Assembly (NCBI RefSeq): GCF_039503195.1 | Contig: NZ_JBCJKP010000001.1 | Span: forward strand, 3,224,001-3,288,000 | Length of the DNA: 64,000 nt | Direction: 5' to 3' | Source of the DNA: Streptomyces mirabilis | GTDB lineage: Bacteria > Actinomycetota > Actinomycetes > Streptomycetales > Streptomycetaceae | Shown here: piece by piece, positions 51,185-60,052 of the stretch | How the letters are laid out: each line of letters begins with the position of its first letter | How positions within the stretch are numbered: position 1 is the first letter of the stretch | Translations under genes and position numbers: made by a program | Notes under the pieces: model-generated | Database searches by the model: none | Seen by the model: only the letters and a program-made list of their open reading frames with translations | Told to the model about the DNA's origin: nothing

Positions 51185-51419
51185 ATGGCCAGCTTCCAGA
51201 AGTACACCGCGACGGGTCGCCCCGACCTGGAGCCCTTCTGGCCTTCCCGTCAGCATCACGACTTCGACCGGGTGTGTTGCCGCGCGACGAACGCGCCGGC
51301 CCTCTAAAGCCGTACACCCCGGCCTTCGGCCAGCGCGCACGACGTACGTCCTCGACGGCCCCGACCACGAACTCGCGGTCGTCGACCTTCCCGACGAACT
51401 TCTCGCGCGAAAGAGCTGA
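51185..51419 (+). pseudogene. Frameshifted small protein gene
   Basis: ATG 51185 opens MASFQKYTATGRPDLEPFWP..HHDFDRVCCRATNAPAL and meets a stop near 51305. The sequence continues in other frames as KPYTPAFGQRARR and then TYVLDGPDHELAVVDLPDEL, ending at 51419 just before the next gene. These read as one 75-80 residue protein broken by frameshifts. Both halves have coding-like codon use. A sequencing error could give the same appearance. No function is known. Confidence 0.4.
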
Positions 51420-51425
51420 CCCCTC

Positions 51426-52010
51426 ATGGCGACCACTCGTTCCTTCTCGTCCGTCGCGACCACCTCCGCACCGGCACCCGCCCCCGTCCCCGCGCGGCAC
51501 CGACTCCGTGCCGTCCACCGGGACGAGGTGGTCGACGTCGCGGACTTCCTGCCGCCGGGCGCCACCTGGCTGCCCGCTCCCCCGCACACCCTGCCCGTAC
51601 TCCCCGGCCAGCCGCCGATGATCGGCTACCTGGTCCTCGTACCGGCCGACCAGCAGCCCCTGCTGCCGGTCGCCGTCCCGGACTCCCCGGCCCCCACCGA
51701 TGCCGCCGTGGGGGACGACCCGCTCGTCCGCATCGACGCCGTGCAGCGCACCGCCGAGGTCGACGGGCGGCCGCTCGACCTCACCTACCTGGAGTTCGAG
51801 CTGCTCGCCCACCTCGTCTCGCATCCGCACCGGGTGCACACCCGCGACCAGTTGGTCACCACCGTGTGGGGCTACGGGCACGTGGGCGACGGGCGGACCG
51901 TCGACGTCCACGTCGCGCGGTTGCGGCGCAAGCTGGGCGCGCGGCACCGGCAGGCGATCCAGACGGTACGGCGGGTGGGGTACAAGTACGCACCTCCGAC
52001 GGGGCGTTGA
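51426..52010 (+). CDS. Winged-helix (OmpR/PhoB-type) DNA-binding protein without receiver
   Basis: Protein of 194 residues. An N-terminal Pro/Ala-rich region (1-100, containing DEVVDVADFLPPGATWLPAPPHT) precedes a trans_reg_C winged helix (about 105-190): EVDGRPLDLTYLEFELLAHLVSHPHRVHTRDQLVTTVWGYGHVGDGRTVDVHVARLRRKLG then IQTVRRVGYKY. There is no phosphoacceptor domain, so it is an orphan-type regulator, possibly responding to a small ligand through its N-terminal part. The start is ATG 51426. It lies six bases after a decayed gene. Confidence 0.88.
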   Translation: MATTRSFSSVATTSAPAPAPVPARHRLRAVHRDEVVDVADFLPPGATWLPAPPHTLPVLPGQPPMIGYLVLVPADQQPLLPVAVPDSPAPTDAAVGDDPLVRIDAVQRTAEVDGRPLDLTYLEFELLAHLVSHPHRVHTRDQLVTTVWGYGHVGDGRTVDVHVARLRRKLGARHRQAIQTVRRVGYKYAPPTGR

Positions 52011-52088
52011 CCCGCCTCGCAGCTCAGGAACTCTTCTGTCAGCAGATTCCCGTTCCGTCCGGCGGACCGTGCGGGCAGAGTCCTCCGT

Positions 52089-53102
52089 ATGACACCCAAG
52101 AAACTGCTGATGCTGGGCGGTACGGACTTCGCGGGGCGGGCCGTGGTGGAGGCGGCGCTCGGCCGTGACTGGGAGGTGACCGTCTTCCACCGCGGGCGGC
52201 GCGAGCCGCCCGCCGGGGCGCGGTCCTTGCTGGGTGACCGCACCGCCCCCGACGGGCTCGCGGCGCTCGCCGACGCGTCCACCGATGGTGCGTGGGATGT
52301 CGTCGTCGACACCTGGTCGGCGGCGCCGCGGGCCGTTCGCGACACGGCACGGCTGTTGGCCGACCGGGCCGGGCGGTATGTGTACGTGTCGAGCTGCTCG
52401 GTCTACGCGTGGGCTCCGCCCGCCGACTACGCCGAGGACGCGCCGCTCGTGGATGGGGCGTCCGAGGACGCGGAACAGACCGACTACGCGCAGGACAAAC
52501 TGGGCGGCGAGCTGGCCGCCGTGTCCGCGTTCGGCGCGGAGCGCTCGTTGCTGGTGCGGTCCGGGCTGATCCTCGGACCGTACGAGAACATCGGGCGCCT
52601 GCCGTGGTGGTTGGCCCGGATCGCCCGGGGCGGTCCCGTACTCGCGCCCGGCCCGCGGTCCCTTCCCCTCCAGTACGTCGATGTGCGTGATCTCGCGGAG
52701 TGGATCCTCGGGGCGGCGGATGCGGGGGTGAGCGGGGCGTACAACTTGATGAGTCCGCAGGGGCATACGACGATGGGCGAGCTGCTCGACGCGTGCGTCC
52801 AGGTCACCGGGGCGCGGGCGGAACTGCGTTGGACCGAGCCTTCCGTGGTCCTCGACGCCGGGATTCAGCCGTGGACGCAGTTGCCGGTGTGGGTGCCGGT
52901 GGGATCCGACATGCATGACGCTCTTCATCGGGCGGACGTGTCCCGGGCGGTGGCGGCGGGACTGCGGTGCCGACCCGTCTCGGAAACGGTCGCGGACACG
53001 TGGACCTGGCTCCAGGGCATCGGCGGGGTGGCCCCCCAACGCCCGGACCGCCCCCCGGTGGGCCTCCCACCACACCTGGAGACAAAGGTACTCACCCAGT
53101 AG
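52089..53102 (+). CDS. NAD-dependent epimerase/reductase (extended SDR)
   Basis: Extended SDR of 337 residues: KLLMLGGTDFAGRAVVEAAL (nucleotide site), YVYVSSCSVYAWAPPADYAEDAPL, DYAQDKLGGELAAV (YxxxK-like, Tyr and Lys spaced by three), RSGLILGPYENIGRLPWWLARIARGG and LQYVDVRDLAEWILG. It belongs to the NAD-dependent epimerase/dehydratase group of uncertain substrate. Start ATG 52089. The C-terminus is Pro-rich and runs up to a dispersed repeat. Confidence 0.9.
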   Translation: MTPKKLLMLGGTDFAGRAVVEAALGRDWEVTVFHRGRREPPAGARSLLGDRTAPDGLAALADASTDGAWDVVVDTWSAAPRAVRDTARLLADRAGRYVYVSSCSVYAWAPPADYAEDAPLVDGASEDAEQTDYAQDKLGGELAAVSAFGAERSLLVRSGLILGPYENIGRLPWWLARIARGGPVLAPGPRSLPLQYVDVRDLAEWILGAADAGVSGAYNLMSPQGHTTMGELLDACVQVTGARAELRWTEPSVVLDAGIQPWTQLPVWVPVGSDMHDALHRADVSRAVAAGLRCRPVSETVADTWTWLQGIGGVAPQRPDRPPVGLPPHLETKVLTQ

Positions 53103-53300
53103 CGCCCTTGTCCCCGCCCCCGCCGCCCCTGCCCGTCCCCTCCGCACATGGGGGCTCCGCCCCCCGAACCCCCGTTCGGCCTGAACGACCCCGTCCTCGA
53201 ACGCCGGACGGGCTGAGGCTCTCAGGGGCGCGGGGAACTGCGCGACCAGCCCCCACCGGCCGCAGCCGAAAGACCACCCCGCGGGCTCACTGGGCGGAGC
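53103..53300. repeat. Dispersed intergenic repeat
   Basis: Starts at the SDR stop with CCCCGCCCCCGCCGCCCCTG, then GGGGCTCCGCCCCCCGAACC, CGTCCTCGAACGCCGGACGG and GGGGAACTGCGCGACCAGCC. The rest of the 326-bp gap to the histidine kinase (53301-53428) is a G/C-rich leader without recognised signals. Confidence 0.8.
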
Positions 53301-53428
53301 CCCGGGAGGAGGGGACGGGCAAGGGGCGGCGGGGCGAGGAAAGGCCCGCCCCGGGGTGCACCTGGCACCACCCCCGTCCTGGTGCTCGGCCCAGTGACCC
53401 CGCGGGGCGGGTCGGTGAGACTGGCGGT

Positions 53429-54703
53429 ATGGAGATGTGGAGCGGCAGGGGCATACGGACGCGCGGGCCGGAGGTACTGGTCGCCGGGAGACGAGGGCTG
53501 ATGCTGGCCGTCGGGGGGTACACCGGCGCGGTTGTCCTCCTCGTACTGTCCGTCGTGTCGATCCTGCTCGTCCCGGTGGGGGTGGGGATCGTCACGACTC
53601 CGTGGGTCCTGACCGGCGTACGGGCCTTCGCGGACCGGCGACGGATCGTCGCCGCCGAGTGGTGCGGGATACGGATTCCGTCCACGTACCGGAGCCTGCC
53701 CACGGGCACGCCCCCGTGGACGCGCTGCTTCCGCATGCTGGGGGATCCGGCGACCTGGCGTGACCTCGGCTGGCTGGTGGTCGACATGACCGCCGGGTTC
53801 GTGACCGCGCTGCTGCCCGCCGCCCTCCTCTTCTACCCCCTGGAGGGCTTCGCCCTGGCGGCCGGCCTGTGGCGGGTCTTCACGGACGGCACGCACGTGG
53901 GGTGGTGGTACGGCTTCGTGCCGGTGTCGGGGCAGGGCACCGCCCTCCTCGCGGGGGCACTGGGCGCGGCGCTCCTCGTCGCCTCCTACGCCCTCTCCCC
54001 CGCCCTCCTTCGGGTCCATTTCCTCCTCACCCGCGCCGTCCTCGCCCCCGGCGACGGCGAACTCGCCGAGCGGGTCCGCGTCCTCACCGAGACCCGGCGC
54101 ACCGCCGTGGACACCTCGGCGGCCGAACTCCGGCGTATCGAGAGGGACTTGCACGACGGGGCGCAGGCGCGACTGGTCGCCATGGGGATGGACCTGAGGA
54201 CCGTCGACGTCCTCATCGAGAAGGACCCGGCCAAGGCCCGACAGCTGCTCGCCCAGGCCCGCCGGTCCTCCGCCGAGGCACTCACCGAGCTGCGCGACCT
54301 CGTACGGGGCATTCATCCCCCCGTGCTCGCCGAGCGTGGACTCGGCGACGCGGTAAGGGCGTTGGCGCTGCGGCTGCCTCTCGTGAGCGAGGTGGACGTC
54401 GACATGGACGGCCGTGCCGACGCGCCCGTCGAGTCCGCCGCGTACTTCGCCGTCAGCGAGGTACTGACCAACGCGGTCAAGCACTCCGGCGCCGAGCGCC
54501 TCTGGGTCGACCTCCAGCACAGGGACGGAACGCTCCGCATCACCGTCACCGACGACGGAGAGGGCGGCGCCCGGGTCGGCGCGGGCTCGGGCCTCACCGG
54601 CGTCGAGCGGCGGCTCGGTACATTCGACGGCGTCCTGGCCGTCAGCAGCCCCGCGGGCGGTCCCACCATGGTCACCATGGAGATCCCTTGCGCGTTGTCC
54701 TAG
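53429..54703 (+). CDS. Sensor histidine kinase (HisKA_3 type)
   Basis: Sensor kinase of 424 residues. The N-terminal membrane 'Sensor' domain (about 25-205) holds hydrophobic helices such as MLAVGGYTGAVVLLVLSVVSILLVPVGVGIV and TAGFVTALLPAALLFYPLEGFAL. The H box is RRIERDLHDGAQARLVAMGMDL (His), followed by EALTELRDLVRGIHPPVLAERGL. The ATPase domain shows SEVLTNAVKHSGAE, VTDDGEGGA and GSGLTGVERRL. The start is ATG 53429; ATG 53435 is close behind. It overlaps its response regulator by 16 bp, so the two are coexpressed. Signal unknown. Confidence 0.92.
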   Translation: MEMWSGRGIRTRGPEVLVAGRRGLMLAVGGYTGAVVLLVLSVVSILLVPVGVGIVTTPWVLTGVRAFADRRRIVAAEWCGIRIPSTYRSLPTGTPPWTRCFRMLGDPATWRDLGWLVVDMTAGFVTALLPAALLFYPLEGFALAAGLWRVFTDGTHVGWWYGFVPVSGQGTALLAGALGAALLVASYALSPALLRVHFLLTRAVLAPGDGELAERVRVLTETRRTAVDTSAAELRRIERDLHDGAQARLVAMGMDLRTVDVLIEKDPAKARQLLAQARRSSAEALTELRDLVRGIHPPVLAERGLGDAVRALALRLPLVSEVDVDMDGRADAPVESAAYFAVSEVLTNAVKHSGAERLWVDLQHRDGTLRITVTDDGEGGARVGAGSGLTGVERRLGTFDGVLAVSSPAGGPTMVTMEIPCALS

Positions 54704-55344
54704 CCGAAGACCTGTTCCTGCTGCGCGACGGACTGGTCCGGATGCTCGAGGCGTACGACTTCGAGATCGCCGCCGCCGTCGAGAGCGGGCCCGAACTCGC
54801 CAGGGCGCTGGCCGAGTTGGCGCCGGACGTCGCCGTGGTCGACGTACGGCTGCCGCCCTCGCACACGGACGAGGGGCTGCAGTGCGCGCTCCAGGCCCGT
54901 CGGGAGCGGCCGGGGCTGCCGGTGCTCGTGCTCTCCCAGCACGTGGAGCAGCTGTACGCACGGGAGTTGCTCGCGGACGGCACGGGCGGGGTCGGTTATC
55001 TGCTCAAGGACCGGGTGTTCGACGCGGAGCAGTTCATCGACGCCGTACGGCGGGTCGCCGCGGGCGGGACCGCGATGGATCCGCAGGTCATTCAGCAGTT
55101 GCTGGCGCGGCGTTCACACACCGCGCAGCCCCTCGGGCGGCTGACACCACGTGAGCTGGAGGTGCTCGAACTGATGGCGCAGGGACGCTCGAACGCGGCG
55201 ATCGCGGCCCAACTCGTGGTCACAGAACGGGCGATCGCCAAACACACCTCCAACATCTTCACCAAACTGGGGCTGGAGGTCTCCGACGACGACAACCGGC
55301 GCGTACTCGCCGTACTGGCCTATTTGGATCACGGCAGCCACTGA
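54688..55344 (+). CDS. NarL/LuxR-family response regulator, TTG start
   Basis: Partner regulator of 218 residues. The receiver domain carries Asp52 in VAVVDVRLPPSHTDEGL and an HTH_LUXR domain shows LTPRELEVLELMAQGRSNAAIAAQLVVTERAIAKHTSNIFTKLGL. No ATG or GTG fits the conserved start; TTG 54688 (LRVVLAEDLFLLRDGL) lies inside the kinase 3' end with GGAGA 4 bases before, giving a 16-bp overlap. Its targets are unknown. Confidence 0.9.
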   Translation: MRVVLAEDLFLLRDGLVRMLEAYDFEIAAAVESGPELARALAELAPDVAVVDVRLPPSHTDEGLQCALQARRERPGLPVLVLSQHVEQLYARELLADGTGGVGYLLKDRVFDAEQFIDAVRRVAAGGTAMDPQVIQQLLARRSHTAQPLGRLTPRELEVLELMAQGRSNAAIAAQLVVTERAIAKHTSNIFTKLGLEVSDDDNRRVLAVLAYLDHGSH

Positions 55345-55569
55345 GGAAGAAGGACCCGCCGGCGCCGTTGAATATCATTCAAACCTGTTTTCCGAGATCA
55401 ACTCCTCGAAAAACATGCGCTTCTGAGCCCATTGCGCCGGAAATGACCTCACGAACTTCTAAGATTTTCCAGGGTTTCTGAACGCCTCAGGAGTCACCTG
55501 CGTACTGATGGACGCCGCTTCACTCCTGTCGGGCGCCTCGCTGCCCCGCAAGGAAGTCAGAGGAGTTCC
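55345..55569. other. AT-richer leader of the DUF1996 gene
   Basis: 225 bp of unusually AT-rich DNA for this genome (for example GAATATCATTC and TTCTAAGATTTTCC). A TAAGAT -10-like hexamer sits at 55460-55465, but no well-spaced -35 was found. It is a likely promoter region that could be controlled by an alternative sigma factor. No gene is supported. Confidence 0.5.
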
Positions 55570-57120
55570 ATGGGACGCAACACTCGCAAACGACGTTCGC
55601 CGCTGGCTGTTCGCGCCGTTGCCGCATCCGCGGCGCTCGCGATCGGTGGGGGCGGATTGATCTGGGCGAATTTCTACGCCTCGGCGCACGAGACCAACTC
55701 GAGCCCGAACACCACCAAGGCCGCCGCCGCCCAGGTCGCCACCATCTCCTGCCCCGATGTCGGGCAGAAACTGACCAGTGTGCCCGCCAACGCCAAGTCG
55801 AACATCGACACGGAGCTGGCCACGCTCGACAAGCAGATCACCGAGGCTTACGCCCGGCTGGCCTCGTCGCGTCAGGCTCAGGCCAATGACGCGGGCTTCG
55901 TCCAGAACGCGATCCTGTCGCCGCTCAAGGACAAGCGGACCGCGGTCATCGGCCGAATCAAGATCGACTTCACCCGGGTGGGCGCCGCCGCGCCGACCAC
56001 GCTGGACGGTCTCGCCACCTGCACCGGCACCACCGCCGACCAGGCCCAGACCACCGCCGGTGGCCAGAACAACGGCCAGCAGAACAACGGGGGTCAGAAC
56101 AACGGCCAGCAGAACAACGGTGGCCAGCAGAACAACGGCGGTGCCTCGGCCAGCGCGGCTCCGAGCGCGAGCGCGCCGGCCAACATCGGTGGCCAGGCCG
56201 GAAACGGTCCCGTCGCCGCCGACTTCGTCGACATCACGAAGGTCGCGGCGAACGTCCAGGGCAAGCCGCAGAAGGGCGCCAACGCCTCTCGGGGTACGTT
56301 CACCACCCAGTGCGGCGTGAACGCGAACAAGAACCACAACACCGACAACGTGATCGTGGCGCCCGGTGTGACCAACGGCGCGCACCACCTGCACGACTAC
56401 GTCGGCAACCAGAAGGTCAACGCGTTCTCCAGCAACCAGACGTTCCTGCAGGGCGGGACCAGCTGCCAGAACAAGAACGACCTGTCCTCGTACTACTGGC
56501 CGGTGGTCCGTCTCCAGAACGGCACGCAGGACTTCGACCAGAACGCGGACGGTGGTGGCAAGGAAGGCAACGTCGGCAAGATCCTGACGCCCGTACAGGC
56601 GCAGATCAAGTACGTCGGCAGCCCGGCCAGCAAGGTCGTCGCGATGCCGCAGTTCCTGCGCATCATCACCGGTGACGCCAAGACCACCACCAACGGTCTG
56701 GCGAACGCCAACGCGCACTGGAGCTGCACCGGCTTCGAGAACAAGGTCCAGCTGACGACGCAGTACCCGATCTGCCCGCAGGGCAGCAACGTGGTCCGCA
56801 CGTTCGCCTTCCAGAGCTGCTGGGACGGCCAGAACATCGACAGCGCCAACCACCGCACGCACGTGGCCTTCGCCGATCCGGCGAGCGGCGTCTGCGGCAA
56901 CGGCTTCAAGGCGATCCCGCAGCTGACGATGCGCCTGGTCTACAAGATCGCGCCGCCGGTCCTCCAGAACGGCGTGGTGAAGAACGCGTACGCGGTGGAC
57001 GGCTTCCCGGAGCAGCTCCACAAGTCGGCGACCGACCACGACGACTTCATCAGCGTCACCACCGGTGGCCTGGCGAACAAGATCGCCAACTGCATCAACA
57101 CCGGTCAGCAGTGCAGGTAA
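55570..57120 (+). CDS. Secreted DUF1996 protein
   Basis: Exported protein of 516 residues. The signal region is [38 protein letters not shown] helical N-terminal part with paired Cys follows, then a Gln/Asn/Gly linker of [12 protein letters not shown] units (about 155-200). The large C-terminal DUF1996 domain includes [61 protein letters not shown] and [22 protein letters not shown]1996 is widespread in fungi and actinomycetes; its function is not established. The many His/Asp may indicate a metal or glycan site. GAGGAG precedes ATG 55570. Confidence 0.9.
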   Translation: MGRNTRKRRSPLAVRAVAASAALAIGGGGLIWANFYASAHETNSSPNTTKAAAAQVATISCPDVGQKLTSVPANAKSNIDTELATLDKQITEAYARLASSRQAQANDAGFVQNAILSPLKDKRTAVIGRIKIDFTRVGAAAPTTLDGLATCTGTTADQAQTTAGGQNNGQQNNGGQNNGQQNNGGQQNNGGASASAAPSASAPANIGGQAGNGPVAADFVDITKVAANVQGKPQKGANASRGTFTTQCGVNANKNHNTDNVIVAPGVTNGAHHLHDYVGNQKVNAFSSNQTFLQGGTSCQNKNDLSSYYWPVVRLQNGTQDFDQNADGGGKEGNVGKILTPVQAQIKYVGSPASKVVAMPQFLRIITGDAKTTTNGLANANAHWSCTGFENKVQLTTQYPICPQGSNVVRTFAFQSCWDGQNIDSANHRTHVAFADPASGVCGNGFKAIPQLTMRLVYKIAPPVLQNGVVKNAYAVDGFPEQLHKSATDHDDFISVTTGGLANKIANCINTGQQCR

Positions 57121-57174
57121 CAGCCCCTTCGCCGAAGGCAGTAGTCGCTTCACCGAAGAACTAGCAAGGCACTG

Positions 57175-57212
57175 AGAAGGCCGGTGGCGGGAGATCCCGC
57201 CACCGGCCTTCT
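57175..57212. terminator. Hairpin terminator between DUF1996 and a lipoprotein gene
   Basis: Perfect 18-bp inverted repeat (AGAAGGCCGGTGGCGGGA and its complement) around GA. It serves the DUF1996 gene and faces the convergent lipoprotein gene. Confidence 0.88.
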
Positions 57213-57234
57213 GCGTGTGTGCCGTACGTGCGGC

Positions 57235-57678
57235 TCAGCCGCTGTGGGAATGCTGGTGGTGGTCGGTCCCGACCTCCATGTCACCGCCGAGCGTGCCGCG
57301 CAGCGCCGTGACCACCTTCTGGTCGGCGACGGCGACCCACTTCGCGCCGACGAGGTAGAACCCCCCGTAGTCCTTCGCGTCGTTGATCCATTCACGCTGG
57401 CCGCGGTCGGTGGCGAAGGTCGCGAGGACGAACTTGCCGTCGGTGTTCTTGCAGATCGCCTGACGGATCTCGTCGGCATCCGTCTGGATGTCCGGCTTGC
57501 ACTTCACCTCGGCCGCCAGATCCTCCAGACTGCCGGTCGCGGTGGCCGGGACCCGGTCGGCCGAGTCGCTCTTGGTTCCTCCCCCGCCCGACCCGCCGCA
57601 GCCGGTCAGCGCCAGCAGGGCCGCGGCCGCGACGACCGCAAGGCCGTGCCCGCTCAGCGTTTCGCGTGTCAACCTCAT
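57235..57678 (-). CDS. Small lipoprotein (147 aa)
   Basis: Lipoprotein of 147 residues. The signal GLAVVAAAALLALTGCGGSGGGG has a clear lipobox (LTGC). The mature domain contains LEDLAAEVKCKPDIQTDADEIRQAICKNTDGKFVLATFATDRGQREWINDAKDYGGFYLVGAKWVAV, with two Cys that may form a disulfide, and ends in a His/Asp-rich tail (GTDHHQHSHSG) that could bind metal. GGAGGAACGT precedes ATG 57678. Function unknown; it resembles lipoproteins of uncertain role common in Streptomyces. Confidence 0.85.
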   Translation of the reverse strand: MRLTRETLSGHGLAVVAAAALLALTGCGGSGGGGTKSDSADRVPATATGSLEDLAAEVKCKPDIQTDADEIRQAICKNTDGKFVLATFATDRGQREWINDAKDYGGFYLVGAKWVAVADQKVVTALRGTLGGDMEVGTDHHQHSHSG

Positions 57679-58035
57679 ACGTTCCTCCGGTGCCTGTCGG
57701 CGCCCACGCCGTCGAGAGCCCCGGCGAGGGCCCTGGCCTCCGATACGGCTGCGGCGCGCCCAGTGCTCAATCTCCCCCGTCACGGACGGACAGTTCAGTC
57801 GAACGTAAACCCACCGCGTCACGCCCTGGAGCGGAACCCGGCACACGCGTAGGCCCGTAGGCTCCGGAGTCGATCCACTCGCGCTACGGTCACGTTGTCC
57901 GATCAGCACAGCCGGCGGACCTACCGCCGGACGGGCGGAAAGTCATGCCTGTGCCGGACCCCGAGGCGGAACACGCCCCCTCCGGGCTTCCGGCCCCCGG
58001 GGTGACCATCCACCGATTCGCTCGTTTTGCTGAAC
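57679..58035. other. Divergent region, lipoprotein / sigma-like membrane protein
   Basis: 357 bp without a supported gene. It contains a 7-bp-stem hairpin (CCGGCGG-ACCTA-CCGCCGG, 57912-57930) followed by GGGCGGAAAGTCATG, a ribosome-site-like sequence whose frame (from 57945) is short and not coding-like. Promoters for both neighbours must lie here. Confidence 0.45.
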
Positions 58036-59952
58036 GTGCAGTCACAGGATGTAGCCCAGCGCTCCGCAGCCTCCCCAGGACCGGTCGTCGACGTCGAGCA
58101 GGCCGAGGCCGCTCTCGTCGAGCACTACCCGCGGCTCGTCCGGCTCGCCTATCTGGTACTGCCGCCGAGTCTCGGCCGCAACCGACGAGTACTGACCGCG
58201 CACGCCCTCACCCAGCGCGCCCTGCCCCGGGGACGCACGACCGCCACCCTGATCCCGGCCCAGGCCACCGGCCGCGACGGCGACCCCGGCTACGCCCTCG
58301 TACGCCTCAAGGTCGTGCGTACGGCGCTGGAGGCCGGGGTGCCGCTGCGGCGCGCGGCCTGGCCCAGGCGGTCCCAACTGCCCCCGTTCCTGCCCCAGGT
58401 GTGGGGCCTGAGGCTCTTCCCGCACTCGGGCGGAGCCGACGAACTCGCCCTGGACCAGCGGCTGTCGGCCCTGTCCGGTCCCGCCCGCGCGGCGTACGTC
58501 CTGCGCGGCCTGGAGAAGCTGCCCGACCCCGACGTACGCAAGGTGCTGACGGCGGCGGGCGTCGACGACCCGGGCGCGGCGCTCAAGGAGGCGGGCGGTG
58601 TCGAGGCCAGGGACGCCCTGCTCCTGTCCCCCGAGTTCGACCCCTGTTCGCTGCACGCCCGGCCCACCGACCTGATGCGGCGCAGACAGCACATGAAGGC
58701 CGCGCTCGCCGCGGGCGTCGCGGCGGCCGTCTGCGGCGCGCTGCTCGCCCTGCCCAACGGCGGCTGGGGACCCGACGGCGCCGCCGCCCCGTCGTACGCG
58801 CAGAACCCGGCCGCCGAGGCCGCCCTCGACCCCGGGAAGGTGACGCGGGTCGCCCCGACGACGTGGCGGTCGTCCGCGCGCACCGACTTCTCCGTGTGGC
58901 CCGCGCGCGGCAACCTCGCCGGGGACAGCGCGCTGCTGCGCCGCGCGCTCGCCGTCTGGGCCCGGCCCGGCGAGTCCGTGCAGGTCTCGGCGACGCCCGG
59001 CACCCCCTCGGGTGCCCCGGCCGGACCGCCGCAGCTGCTGTACGCCGGTGACGTGGACCAGGCGCGCGTGGTGCTCTTCTACGACGGACTGCGCATCGCC
59101 CGGTACGCCGAGCCGCGCGCCGGCGCGGGCGGCGCGGCCCTCGACTTCGCCCGGGTCGACGGCGCGACCGGGGCCGAGGCGGAAGCGCTGGTCCTGGACC
59201 GGGCCGACGGCAACGTCCGCTATCTGACCGCCCCCTGGGTGACCAGGGCCGCCGAGCGCGACCTGATGAAGCCGGCCGCGGGCCCGACGCCCCTCACCCT
59301 CTCGGCCGAGGGTGTCAGCACGCCACTGGCTGGCCCCGCCCCGACCGGCACCTGCACCTCGTGGAACGTCATGGAGGTGACCGACACCTCGGGCCCGCAC
59401 CTGCTGACCGATCTCGGCGAGCTGATCCCGGCCCATCTCACCTCGGGGCCGCCCGCGGCACCCCACGAGGCCGCGGGCCCGGCGGCGCTGCGGAACTGGG
59501 CGCCGTTCGCCTGCTCCCTGGCCGCCGTGCGCTCCCAGGGCGTGCGGTCCGTGAACGCCTGGCAGTACGCGCAGCAGCCGCTGCCCGACGCGAGCGGGCA
59601 GGCCGTCTGGGTGTGCACCCGGGCCGACACCTGGCGGGGCTACGGCACCCGGGTCCTGGCCCAGTTCCACACCCCGGGCGGAGCGTACGGTGCCATCGCG
59701 GCGAAGGCCGAGAACTCGCCCGCGTGCGGCAGCCGTGACCCCCATGTGCTCGCGGGCGTGCTGTGGAAGTCGAGCACGGGCGACTGGTACCTGCTCGCGG
59801 CGGGCAGCAAGGACACCGCCTCGATCAGTACGACGGGCAGGGTGAGCGGGTCGGCCCGGGGCGCGCTGCTCGCCGTACGGACGAAGCAGGGGGATCAGGC
59901 CGGGTTGAAGGGCACCCTGACGGACGGACGAACGGTCGACGGGCTGCGCTAG
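58036..59952 (+). CDS. Large membrane-anchored protein with sigma-region-2-like N-terminus
   Basis: Protein of about 638 residues. The N-terminal part (about 1-200) contains EAALVEHYPRLVRLAYLVLPPSLGRNRRVLTAHALTQRAL and LSGPARAAYVLRGLEKLPDPDVRKVLTAAGV, which recall ECF sigma regions 2 and 4 (LSP.RAAYVLR), though conserved DNA-contact residues are not evident. A membrane segment follows (about 220-245, KAALAAGVAAAVCGALLALP), then a large extracytoplasmic part with paired Cys. It could be a membrane-tethered sigma-like or structural protein. The start is GTG 58036; TTG 58027 is an alternative. Confidence 0.7.
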   Translation: MQSQDVAQRSAASPGPVVDVEQAEAALVEHYPRLVRLAYLVLPPSLGRNRRVLTAHALTQRALPRGRTTATLIPAQATGRDGDPGYALVRLKVVRTALEAGVPLRRAAWPRRSQLPPFLPQVWGLRLFPHSGGADELALDQRLSALSGPARAAYVLRGLEKLPDPDVRKVLTAAGVDDPGAALKEAGGVEARDALLLSPEFDPCSLHARPTDLMRRRQHMKAALAAGVAAAVCGALLALPNGGWGPDGAAAPSYAQNPAAEAALDPGKVTRVAPTTWRSSARTDFSVWPARGNLAGDSALLRRALAVWARPGESVQVSATPGTPSGAPAGPPQLLYAGDVDQARVVLFYDGLRIARYAEPRAGAGGAALDFARVDGATGAEAEALVLDRADGNVRYLTAPWVTRAAERDLMKPAAGPTPLTLSAEGVSTPLAGPAPTGTCTSWNVMEVTDTSGPHLLTDLGELIPAHLTSGPPAAPHEAAGPAALRNWAPFACSLAAVRSQGVRSVNAWQYAQQPLPDASGQAVWVCTRADTWRGYGTRVLAQFHTPGGAYGAIAAKAENSPACGSRDPHVLAGVLWKSSTGDWYLLAAGSKDTASISTTGRVSGSARGALLAVRTKQGDQAGLKGTLTDGRTVDGLR

Positions 59953-60052
59953 GTCCTGCCCGGCCCGGCCTCGGGTGGCACGACCGGCCTTCGCGTCAAC
60001 AAGTGGGCGCACGGGGGTTCTCCCGGCACCTACCCGTCAGTACATTGACGGC

